This document shows positions 1-8,747 of a stretch of 64,000 bases of DNA, one piece after another. Origin of the DNA: Sthenelais limicola (lineage: Eukaryota > Annelida > Polychaeta > Phyllodocida > Sigalionidae); assembly GCA_942159475.1 (NCBI GenBank), contig OW804097.1, positions 5,299,685-5,363,684 on the forward strand. The letters are read 5' to 3'. The translations under genes and the position numbers were made by a program. Every line of letters begins with the position of its first letter. The stretch's first letter is position 1. Below the pieces are notes generated by a model. It had not been told where the DNA came from, ran no database searches, and saw only the letters and a list, made by a program, of their open reading frames with translations.

Positions 1-2511
1 TTTCGCAAGGATCCTCCTGTTTATAGTGTTTAGTGGCTTGGATGGGATTGAATGTGACTGATTTCTTCATCTCCACATGTGGGACTGCTGGTATATTTGG
101 ATCATATATCCTTCTCGATAAAACATCTGGGATGATGTTCAATTTCCCCTTGATATATTTGACCGAGAAATCAAACTGCCCAAAGAAATCTAGCCATCTA
201 AACATTCTACCAGTTAGATCCTTTTTAGTGTTTATTGCAGTAAGGGCTGCATGATCGGTAAGAATCGTGAAATGCTTAGACATAACATAATGTCTAAACT
301 TTCCTAGGGCGAATCGGATGCCTGCCAATTCTTTTTCTGTAGCACTGTATTTTTGCTCAGCTGGGGTTAACCCTCTCCCAGCAAAGGCAATTGGTCTTAA
401 ATTCCCATTAATATCAGCTTGAGAAATGCAGGCCCCAAGACTTTGGTTAGAGGCATCTGAGGCTAAAATAAATTCTTTTGAATAGTCTGGATATACCAAA
501 ACTGCATCTTCCAGAATTGCATTTCGAATTTTATTAAAAGCACTCTCTGCCGCAGACGTCCATACAAATTTAACCTTTGCCTTGGTCAGCATATATAGGG
601 CCTTCATTATCTGACTAAAATTAGGAATAAATACCCTATAATAATTAGCCAGCCCAGCAAACGAACGTACTTGTTTCACTGATTTTGGGGTTGGAAACGA
701 TCGCAAAGCGTCTAGTTTTGCTGGGTCAGGATGTATCCCATCCTTGTCGACAATGAATCCTAAAAAGGGGACTCTAGTGAGACCAAAGGAACACTTTTCC
801 TTTTTAAATTTGATATTTGCCTTATCAAAAGCTGTGAATACATTCTTGATATCCTGCACGTGAGAATCCCATGTAGGTGATGCGATCACCACATCATCTA
901 CGTAATAGAATGCATTTGGGACTGCTCTCAATACATGTTCTATCAGAGAATGAAATGCTTTTGGAGAAGTCTTAAGTCCCATTGGCATGACTTTATACCT
1001 ATATACTCCTAGGGGCGTATTAAATGCTGTAATAAATCGATTTTCTTCCCTTAAACCCACCTGATGGAAACCAGCAAATGCATCTAAGCGAGAGAAAAAT
1101 CGACCTTGTGTCTGCCCCACAGCTTCGATAGTGTCGTCGGCGCGTGGAAAAGGCCTTATTTCGTCCTTTACAGAGCGATTTATTTGCCTATAGTCAATCA
1201 CAAGACGCCAGGCTCTTTTACCGTCTGTTGTCATTGGTTTTTGTACCAAAAAACAAGGTGAACTAAATTCTACAGGATCCACACATTTTTCGATTAAATT
1301 TTGCTTTACCTGATCCTTCAGAATTCCAGCCATAACCTTGGTCATGACTGGGTTCATTCGGTATGGCTGTCTCATTGTGGGACTAAAATCTGGTTTTAAA
1401 TCAATGCCATGTTCGTACTCTGTAGTCAACCCTAGTTTTTTATCCTTACCGACAAAAGAATTTTCATGATCATGCAATAGACTCAGTAGCTCCTTTTTCT
1501 GTTCAGGATTCAAGTCCTCGCCGATCTGAAAATCAACTACCTTATCATTGTTTTCACTCGATTGTGCGACCAATTCATTCAAATTTTCCACCTCTTTGGG
1601 GGAATAAAACTCGTCCTCCTGAGCCAACGTATATATACCCAGAATTGTTCCTCTCTCGATAGTTGTGGCTGCTTTGGAGGCATTAAAAATGGTTATAGGC
1701 ACTTTATTTTCTCCAAATGGTTTGACTAAAGCATGTTTAACAAGGAAAGAAACTGGCCTCTGTCGCTGCAAATTCTCAGTCACTCCTATTGAATTTAACA
1801 TATCTTCATAAGAAGTGATTGCCGCGACAGTGGTGTATTCAGTCCCTGGAGCTATCACAAACCTACGTGCAGCTCTGATAGGGAACACCTGTTGTTTTTG
1901 TCCTGATTTGAAGCTAATCTTTGCTCTAAACTTTCGTAAAAAATCAACTCCCAGTATCATGCTTCTGGTTAACGCAGGAAGAACGATAAATCTATGAGTG
2001 AATTGTTGGCCTTCTATCATGAAATTTAACTCGATTTTCTTATAACAATGATGTGCTCCTCCATCTGCAACAAATATTTTAATATTACAGCGTAAAACCT
2101 TCCCATTGGGTATTTTACTTCGGATTTTCCTGAAAAATGCAGAACTAACACAAGAAATAGTGGCACCTGTATCAACAAGAACTGGCATATTCAAATCTTT
2201 TACCTCGATTTCTATGCAACCTTTATCAATTGGAGCAGTGACCGAAACTTTCTCACCTTTATGTTTGGCTTTCCTCAGCTTTAGCACTGCTTGGCAATTG
2301 TTGTCGTCCTTTTCTGTGTTGGTGGAAGAAATAATGTTTTTCTTTGTACCAGCAAACTTGCCTATTCTAATTCTGGATATTCTGTCCTTTTCTGCTACCG
2401 ATTCACTAGGAGAAACACACTCTTGTTCCTTGGAAATGTCCATTGGCTTGCCTATTTCGTCAACAATTTCATTTATGCTGTGTCGGTCGCCCTCCCAGAC
2501 ACAGCCTATTC
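1..2511 (-). CDS. pol: Pol polyprotein of Gypsy element 1 (protease, RT, RNase H; 3' end beyond window)
   Basis: Pol is read in the -1 frame relative to gag and is open from the frameshift site to the left edge, at least 830 codons. In order I see an aspartic protease with a DTGAT active site (around 2160-2175) and a reverse transcriptase with a YVDD catalytic box at 890-901. The RNase H-type region follows, with SDAS near 450 and TDHAAL near 250. Upstream of the protease is a charged linker with no zinc knuckle. The RT signature fits Gypsy elements, not BEL or Copia. There is no ATG of its own at the start, which fits synthesis as a Gag-Pol fusion. Integrase must lie to the left of the window. 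Confidence 0.9.
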
Positions 2512-5019
2512 GTTTAAATCATCACTCTCTTTAGAGGATGATCTGTGGGGGGTGACATCTCTCCATTTGTTTTCACCTCCCTTTGGCGATTTAGATCTAT
2601 GTTTCTTGTCCTTGTTGAAGGACACAGATTTATCCTTGCTATTGCTTCTGAAATGCTTTTTGTCCTTTTTGTAATACTTTTTCTCATCACCACTTTTCTC
2701 CCTGCTGGAGCTTCTGTTGCTAAAATTGCTGTGGCGACTGGATGACCTCTCTCTGCTGCTATCGTAGTAGTCAGAGCTATCATAACTCTTGTGCTTTGAT
2801 CTGTATTTCTGAGGCTTTTCTCCCTTCTTTTCCTGAGTTTTCCTAGCCTCTCTATACTTATCAGCTCGAGATCTGTGATATTGCTCTCTTTTACGATCAC
2901 TATCCTCGCTGTATTTCTTTGTATAATTCTTTTCTTTCTTCGAATACATCATGTGTATTGCTTCCTCCATAGGCATGTGGCTAGGGGCTCTGTCGGAGGC
3001 TATCATCCCCTCATGTTTCGCTGCTATTTTTGAGGCTTGATCTAAAGTGGTTGGAAACTCAGAAGCCACTCTTCCAGCCAATTCTGGCCTCAGATTTGTA
3101 ACATAGAATCTGATCTGTACATGTAAGGGAACATTTGCCTTGGAGAGTAAGGTTAACATATCGTTGTCATAATCTATCACCTTCTCGTGCCTGCCCTGCT
3201 TTCTATGAGAATAATCTCTCAACACCTCAGCTAAAGGAAGCTCGCTGAATTTAGCAATGAAATCGGTTTTAATACGATTATATGGCAATGTGTCGCCATA
3301 TACACCAACTATTTGGTTATAGAAGGTTTTAGCCCTCCCCGACAAATACTGGACAAGAGTGGTAACCATAAGCTGGTTATCTTCGCGAATAGGCACTGTA
3401 AATGCCTCAAATTCATCGAAAAATTCATTCACAGGTCTCATAGCTGTGGGCTTGTCAAATACCAAAGGGGGCTTTCTGTATTGCTTGGACAAAGCTGCTG
3501 TCGAAGTGAGGCCAGTAGCCTCTGCCTGCCTTCTTAGGGACACATCCAGAAAAGCAGTCTGATCTAATCTCATCTGCTTTATTTCATCCACCAAATCGTA
3601 GAGATGTTGACCATAGGGTGGGGGTGGGGGTCTGTACATCCCTTGTTGTACGTTTGGCAATTGAAAATTCTGTTGCTGTCTATTAGGGGTTTGGTTCCTA
3701 GGATAATTTTGCCTAGGCACCTGTCTGTGAGGAGGTGTATTCCTACCCCTTCCCTGTCTTTGTCGTCCTCTTTGGATCCCCTGATCAATGTTTCTTGGCT
3801 GGGGAGCTTGATTCACATTAACATTGGGATCTGGGACTTGGTTTTGCTGTGGCTGATTCACAATATTTTGAGGCTGTTGTGGCACTGCATTCTGTGCCTG
3901 TTGTTGCACAAAGTTTTGTCCTTGTTGTGCCACATTTTCACCGTATTGATGATATTGTCCTTGAGGTGGAACATACTGGTATGGGGTATAGAACTGTTCA
4001 TGAATACCGGCATTTCCATCATCCTGCACGTGCCTGAGAGAAGGCAAACCTCCCTGTCTATTCGCCATATCCCACCAGTTTTGATATGGATCAGGTCTAA
4101 GTGGGACTTGTTGCTGTACGTGATGGGGGGTTATCACAGGGGGTCTTGGACCATTCACGTTAAACACTGGGGCCTGTGGGAAGTTCTTCAGAATAGGCCT
4201 CTGTGTTTGTTGTATAAGCTGATTCAAAGTTGGTTTTGCAGGGGTTTGTAAAGGGGTTTGAAAGTTGTCGTTTAAACCAGGGGTCTCGAATGGGTAATAA
4301 GGCCCTTGATTAGCTTGATCTGTTTGATTTACCTGATTAGCTGGGTTAATCCTCGGAGAAGGAGGTGTTGGCTCCCTAGGAGTTAATACTCTCTCTCTGT
4401 GATTATTTATGTCCCTTTCGTCAATCTGGTTCTCTTCCACAACATTTCTTTCAATATTATTATCAACATTCAAACCGACCTGAGGCTGATTTTCCTGCAA
4501 CTCCTCCTGTTGATTTGCAACTGGATTAGCTGCTTCCAAAGCTGGCTCAGGCTCCTGCTCTCCCTCTAAGTTAAGGTCAACTCCTTCGTGATGGTCCTGC
4601 TCATCTTCAACGAGCTGCTCCTCCTCGTCTGACACGTCCTCTATGTGTTCCTTGTGCCCAATATTGTTTCCAGCCAACTGCTGTACGTTTCTGTTAATAA
4701 TATCGTCAATTAAGTCCACATTAATATTGTTGTTCACCACCTCCTCCTGTTGATTTTGACGAACTGGTGGTGGAGGTAATGGAATTGCTCCTGGGTTTAA
4801 TCCTGCATTTACATCTGGGACATTTTCCATGTCCTGAGGCACCTCGTATGGGTCTTCGTTAAAGTCCAATTGCCTCGGCTGCTGGTTCAAGATTTTGCCT
4901 CTATTCTCTCGTCTTTGTCCTCTCGTGACTATTGCTTGCGGTAACGCTGCCAAACGCTCAACGGAACGTTTAATCTTGTCGAACAAAGCCAACTCAGGCA
5001 TATTCGCAGCCTCTTCCAT
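2506..5019 (-). CDS. gag: Gag protein of Gypsy element 1, 837 aa
   Basis: The start is the ATG at 5017-5019. The protein is far longer than a typical Gypsy Gag (about 300-450 aa). Residues 1-480 are a low-complexity extension: acidic and Asn-rich first, then Pro/Gln/Asn-rich with polyproline runs. A retrotransposon Gag capsid-like domain follows at about 500-640, recognisable from its helical pattern and a tract resembling FDEFEAF...FYNQI...DFIAKF. The last 150 residues are very basic, rich in Lys, Ser and Arg with RS-like repeats. No CCHC zinc knuckle is visible, so this basic tail is the likely nucleic-acid-binding region. The gene ends two codons after the slippery heptamer, so Pol is made as a fusion. 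Confidence 0.9.
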   Translation of the reverse strand: MEEAANMPELALFDKIKRSVERLAALPQAIVTRGQRRENRGKILNQQPRQLDFNEDPYEVPQDMENVPDVNAGLNPGAIPLPPPPVRQNQQEEVVNNNINVDLIDDIINRNVQQLAGNNIGHKEHIEDVSDEEEQLVEDEQDHHEGVDLNLEGEQEPEPALEAANPVANQQEELQENQPQVGLNVDNNIERNVVEENQIDERDINNHRERVLTPREPTPPSPRINPANQVNQTDQANQGPYYPFETPGLNDNFQTPLQTPAKPTLNQLIQQTQRPILKNFPQAPVFNVNGPRPPVITPHHVQQQVPLRPDPYQNWWDMANRQGGLPSLRHVQDDGNAGIHEQFYTPYQYVPPQGQYHQYGENVAQQGQNFVQQQAQNAVPQQPQNIVNQPQQNQVPDPNVNVNQAPQPRNIDQGIQRGRQRQGRGRNTPPHRQVPRQNYPRNQTPNRQQQNFQLPNVQQGMYRPPPPPYGQHLYDLVDEIKQMRLDQTAFLDVSLRRQAEATGLTSTAALSKQYRKPPLVFDKPTAMRPVNEFFDEFEAFTVPIREDNQLMVTTLVQYLSGRAKTFYNQIVGVYGDTLPYNRIKTDFIAKFSELPLAEVLRDYSHRKQGRHEKVIDYDNDMLTLLSKANVPLHVQIRFYVTNLRPELAGRVASEFPTTLDQASKIAAKHEGMIASDRAPSHMPMEEAIHMMYSKKEKNYTKKYSEDSDRKREQYHRSRADKYREARKTQEKKGEKPQKYRSKHKSYDSSDYYDSSRERSSSRHSNFSNRSSSREKSGDEKKYYKKDKKHFRSNSKDKSVSFNKDKKHRSKSPKGGENKWRDVTPHRSSSKESDDLNE
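2512..2518 (-). promoter_or_regulatory. -1 ribosomal frameshift slippery heptamer UUUAAAC
   Basis: On the minus strand the heptamer TTTAAAC sits in the gag frame exactly as X XXY YYZ (T TTA AAC), two codons before the gag TAG at 2506-2508. The downstream pol frame is the -1 frame and is open. This is one of the most efficient known eukaryotic -1 slippery sequences. The region just downstream on the RNA (2511 downward) would have to hold a pseudoknot or stem-loop, which I have not folded. Confidence 0.85.
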
Positions 5020-5090
5020 CGCTCAAAAACATGCTTCAAATTGCAAATGAACTCGCTTTTTGTGAGAAAAAAAATCTCTATGTCCAAGAT

Positions 5091-5108
5091 CGAGCGGGTT
5101 GTCCGCCA
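5091..5108 (-). other. Candidate tRNA primer-binding site of element 1
   Basis: Read on the minus strand, one base after the LTR end (TTACA), the sequence begins TGGCGGACAACC. A TGG start next to the LTR is expected for pairing with a tRNA CCA end. Element 2 has the same arrangement. I could not assign the tRNA. Confidence 0.55.
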
Positions 5109-5109
5109 G

Positions 5110-5392
5110 TGTAATGATCTAATGGAAGAAGTCTAACGAACGTCTGAACTTCATGAGAAGAACGAAGCAACTGTTTAATGGTAATCTCAACTACAGGCTC
5201 CTCCAGGAGGTTACATGCATAATAATGAGTGGGCGGAGCCCTTACGTAATATCCATGGCCTAGCATGTATAAGTAGACTTGCACAGTCCTAGCTAGTTAA
5301 GTATAATTAGCGATTTAAAGTAATGTGATAATAGGTGATAATTAATAATAATATAAATATAATGAGGTTACACAATGTTACGTAATGTTACA
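5110..5392 (-). repeat. Candidate 5' LTR of Gypsy element 1
   Basis: On the plus strand the LTR starts TGTAATG at 5110, next to the primer-binding site, as in element 2 (TGTAAAG). The outer end is placed at one of two GTTACA sequences (5372 or 5392). I chose 5392 because a LINE coding fragment resumes directly after it. A minus-strand TTATAC TATA-like motif lies near 5265-5275. Without the other LTR the length (263 or 283 bp) is a guess. Confidence 0.5.
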
Positions 5393-6116
5393 TAACAATG
5401 AGAACCCCAACAATGTTAATTCATAGACTCATAAATGTACCATTATTATGTGATAGAAGAAAGGCGCACTTAGCGCAATTTGCATACAGAAGAAGTAGAA
5501 AAGAAATATATGTAAACCAAAGAGGGGGCAGAACGAGACAATGGAATGCTCCTGTATTAAAAATCGAAAAACCAAAATTAACATCCTATAAAAACAGCAT
5601 ACAATTTAGATCAGCCTCTCTATGGAACAATACCGCTGCTGATGTTAGAAATATTGAAACTTATCAGGCATACAAAAAAATCACCAAACAGGAATCCCTT
5701 ATTCCAATCTACAATTCATGACAACTTTTAGTAACTTCAATATCCACCAAATCGATTGATACCCTACCGGGGTAATCCTGCCTTCCATCTCTCATTCCTC
5801 ATCCTCATCTCTTTCATAATCAATCACTAGTATTATTCATTGTTCTTGTAATTTGATGTTTCAACGTTTTATCCTACATTATATGTACGCACTCTGCTTA
5901 TGTCTAATTATTAAATAGAACTTGAAAGGCATTTTGTCAGTAGACCAGCAAAAGGCTTGCCCTTGAGCTGAGGCATCATGCCTCTTGTGAGTAGTCAAAT
6001 ATTTTTGTGTACTATTTTTCCATATTGTCAAAGATCTTCCTCCAAGCAACGAGGGATCTATCAGTCAAATATCAATTGTATACTCATAATAAACCTTTAT
6101 AAAAAAAAAAAAAAAA
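5393..6116 (+). mobile_element. 5'-truncated LINE: C-terminal end of ORF2, 3' UTR and poly(A)
   Basis: An open frame from about 5398 to 5721 encodes the carboxy-terminal tail typical of CR1/Jockey-superfamily ORF2 proteins. Landmarks are LLCDRRKAHLAQFAYRR, RTRQ and the SLWNN motif. A 3' UTR follows, containing AATAAA and ending in 16 A residues at 6101-6116. The fragment abuts the LTR of element 1 and may have been cut by that insertion. It is not a host gene. Confidence 0.8.
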
Positions 6117-6424
6117 GCTCAGTTCTGGGAACAGGAGAATAAAGGCGAAGACATGAGTAAGATCAATATTCCACGTAATATCTCACATATCATTCTATTC
6201 AGTACAGTGCATGTGTTTCATAAGTCTAGGCCATAGGGCTATTCAGGTTTGTTAGGGGGTGTAGTTTAGGGTTAATATGTAGGTAATAGGTGACATGGTG
6301 ATATAGGTGACAAGGTGGAATGCATGTAATTCAGTCTGGACTACATTGAAATATATTAGTATATTGCCGAATACATCTGGTATAAATTTATATGAAAATG
6401 GGTACATTATTCGCTGAAGGTAAT
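6117..6424. other. Spacer with no recognised feature
   Basis: This is AT-rich sequence between the poly(A) of one LINE fragment and the next relic. I see no conserved coding pattern. The missing first exon (signal peptide) of the cysteine-rich gene could lie here or left of element 1, but I could not find it. Confidence 0.5.
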
Positions 6425-6570
6425 TGTTCAGATAAGATAAGATAAGATACTACTTTATTTATCGAACACACATTACATAAAAAGAATAAACATAGATAAT
6501 TTGATACATTGGTATACAGTCATCTAGATTAGATCCAGGTCTCCCAGATGTTACCATCTCGCACAAGGCA
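6425..6570 (-). mobile_element. LINE 3'-end relic with (TATCT)n tail
   Basis: On the minus strand a short 3'-UTR-like stretch ends in GATAAATAAAGTAG followed by TATCT-type pentamer repeats (plus strand GATAAGATAAGATAAGATA near 6432-6450). LINE families often end in such microsatellite tails instead of poly(A). No coding part remains. Confidence 0.45.
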
Positions 6571-6790
6571 GAGTGTGAATTTTGAAATAATAAAATAAAA
6601 TAAACTTTTTAAGAGTAAAATTAGGTAAATAAGGTAAATAGAGACACAGAGGCCTCTAATAATCGAGATTAGCTTGGCATGAGATGTTACCGTTTGCTAC
6701 TAATAAAATATATATAAATCTTCGTTTTTTTAGGATTAAATCCTAAACATTATCATCACTAGTAATAATATTCCATATTCTGTGTTTCAG

Positions 6791-6877
6791 TTTGTTCATT
6801 TCCTCAGACCATATGCAGCCAGTGTGGTAGCGGCACACGAGGTAAATACTGGAATATCACCGAGTCACTGTGCAAAG
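6791..6877 (+). CDS. Cys-rich gene, exon 1 of those found (4-Cys module)
   Basis: The acceptor is TGTGTTTCAG and the donor is GTGAAT. The exon is 87 nt with two leading bases and one trailing base, so both introns are phase 1. It encodes C-x6-C-x2-C-x12-C with an RGKYW core. This four-cysteine type resembles the exon at 18162 and differs from the common six-cysteine type. It lies 5' of the LTR element, so its link to the other exons depends on splicing across 10 kb. Confidence 0.6.
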
Positions 6878-6922
6878 GTGAATATAGCATCTTTTCTTTA
6901 CTGAGCCATAAATGACTATAAT

Positions 6923-7207
6923 TGTGATCCGTCTTAGGAAAATGAGTCATAAGTCGGAAAATATTGATTTTGAGATATCACTATATTTGAAAGGAGGAGA
7001 TCAAGGTGATTCCAATGATAGTAAACATTAGGAAATATATCATGTATTTCAATATTTTAAGTTTGATATTTTTATTTTTGAAAAAAAAATATATATGTAA
7101 TATTTTTGGATGGACAATTACAAGTAAAGTAGATAAGTGTACTCTATAGGGTGACCATAGACATGCATAGATGTATTTATTACGCTGTCCTGAAATTTGG
7201 TACATGT
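6923..7207. mobile_element. MITE-A copy, left half, interrupted by LTR element 2
   Basis: The copy begins TGTGATCCGTCTTAGGAAAA and contains ATGAGTCATAAGTCG, the terminal inverted repeat of a family present about ten times in this window. Its other half resumes at 16520 after the LTR element. The two halves are largely reverse complements of one another, so the intact element could form a long hairpin. Confidence 0.8.
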
Positions 7208-7786
7208 TGTAAAGAAGCACTAAGGGTTTTTAGCCCATAGGTTCAGTAAGATGAAGAAGTGAGACAAGAAGTCCGAGGTTGTAGTTCGTCTGGATTCGGC
7301 CTAGGCGGTGGTGACTCAGCGAGTAACAGAGTGCCTAGGTCCGAATGGTCACTTTATTTTATACTCCACAATCATGAATTATTCATACAATCAAACCCAG
7401 GAAATATTCCACTAGCTCTTCCCCTTCCCTCTAATTGGTTGAGGGAGAGAGAATCTTCCTTGCCCACACGCCGACCTCTGCTCCCCAGGCAGAGACCATA
7501 TATGGAATGCACGCAGGTCGGATCCCTCTCCTCAGCCTTCCCCCTCCCACCCCTTACTCATGGATCCCATGGCTCGTGCCAGCCCCCCCTCCCTCTTGGC
7601 CCTTCCCCCCTCTTGATACCCCAGAGCAGTGTATAAGTAATTAGGTCGGGCTGGGGGAGGTGGGGTGAGCCCTGAGTGGCTCATCCCCCCCTCCCTCCTG
7701 GCCAGGCCACGTGTGGCGTGCGTGCCCTGACCATGATCAGGGCTAAATAGGTCGGGTCTGGGATCCAAAGATGCCAATTCTTTACA
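7208..7786 (-). repeat. 3' LTR of element 2
   Basis: The LTR is 579 bp, TGTAAAG...CTTTACA. On the minus strand a TTATAC TATA-like motif lies near 7632-7637 and an AATAAA polyadenylation signal at 7353-7358, in the expected U3-then-R order. Short plus-strand frames inside it (for example 7259-7636) recur in the other LTR only because the LTRs match. Confidence 0.95.
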
Positions 7787-8747
7787 TTCGTCCCATATTT
7801 TATTTTTGTTGAAAGCTTTCTTTCGAACAAAATATTTAGCCACTGATCAACCCAGTCCAACCAGACAAGAGAAATAGAAATAAGGTTACATAATTTACAC
7901 ACACAAAATCATAGAAAAGGGTAAAGTAAAAGCATTATAAATTATTATATCTGTAGACCTAACGGGTCAAGATAGAAAGTTTCCAAAGGGAGTGGCTCTA
8001 TTAAAAGGAGTGTTCATTTATATCAGAGGCCATCACCCTGCACTAAAAAGTCTTTTAGTCGAATATTATGTAAGAGAAGTCTCTGTGTTTTTTAAGTGTG
8101 CTCCTGAACACTGTTAAATGTCTTCCTTTGTACTGAGCTAGTACTCACAAAAGTTCTCCAATACGGTCGTCACCGCCGTCTCCTCTGCCCGGCCGGTCAG
8201 CCGAGGCCCCCGCTGGACCTCGTCGCTGACCGACAGGACGCCCGTCTCTTTCTCTCTCCTCCTTTGGCCATGGAGAGTGAGAGCGGTTGGGTAGTCAACA
8301 CTACAATATTTCCATTTTTAACCTCAAATACTACAGAACACATGTCGACTTTACTGTAGCATCACGTATAAACTCTTATTATTTGGAAAAAATACCTCTT
8401 CAAAGCAGAATGGTCGGAGACAAGGTGAGGGCTTCGATTCCATGGTGCTTCCTCTCAGGCTCCTCTGTCTCGACCGATTCTGTTTGTGTAAAAACAACTT
8501 CTCACAATGAGAGTTGAAATAAAAATACCTATTTGGGCTGGATCCTTGTTCACGGATTCCACCATTTCCTCCCGAGAGAGAAAATGGATTTCACCCAGGT
8601 ATACTACTCTGTGTTCTGTGATCTCCCTCGCACCCGAGAAGAGGACAGAACAAAAATTAATAGTAAATATTAAACAAGAGTAAGTTACAGACAAGTTCAA
8701 AAAGTGTTTGTTACCCCAGAGAAACCCAATAAACATTGGTAGACTAA
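7787..8747 (-). other. Element 2 non-coding region between env and 3' LTR
   Basis: This 961-nt stretch holds a GC-rich patch at 8165-8240 and no recognised gene. A purine-rich stretch next to the LTR (minus strand GGGACGAA) is only a weak polypurine-tract candidate. A small open frame at its start is listed separately. Confidence 0.6.
8455..8736 (-). CDS. Possible small hydrophobic ORF downstream of env (93 aa)
   Basis: An ATG at 8734-8736 lies 12 nt downstream of the env stop and opens a 93-codon frame. It has two moderately hydrophobic stretches (around residues 14-34 and 68-82). No family is recognised. It may be chance, but its position matches where some retroviral-type elements carry accessory frames. 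Confidence 0.2.
   Translation of the reverse strand: MFIGFLWGNKHFLNLSVTYSCLIFTINFCSVLFSGAREITEHRVVYLGEIHFLSREEMVESVNKDPAQIGIFISTLIVRSCFYTNRIGRDRGA

Larger units (their letters stand above)
1..5392 (-). mobile_element. Gypsy-type LTR retrotransposon 1, left part outside the window
   Basis: This is a Metaviridae (Ty3/Gypsy)-type element read right to left: candidate 5' LTR, primer-binding site, gag, then pol in the -1 frame. Protease, reverse transcriptase and the start of RNase H are intact, and pol is still open at position 1. Integrase, any env and the 3' LTR therefore lie outside the window. The stretches of gag and pol that I read codon by codon hold no stop or frameshift, so the copy looks young. 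The right border is inferred only from a TTACA-like LTR end next to a LINE fragment. The target-site duplication cannot be tested without the other end. Confidence 0.9.

Noticed and set aside
2106..4251. Several plus-strand frames opposite gag and pol
   Set aside because: They lie antisense to well-supported gag and pol with no recognisable domains.
7259..7644. Open frames in the LTR repeated at 15992-16377
   Set aside because: They recur only because the two LTRs match, and they run antisense to the element. They are shadows.
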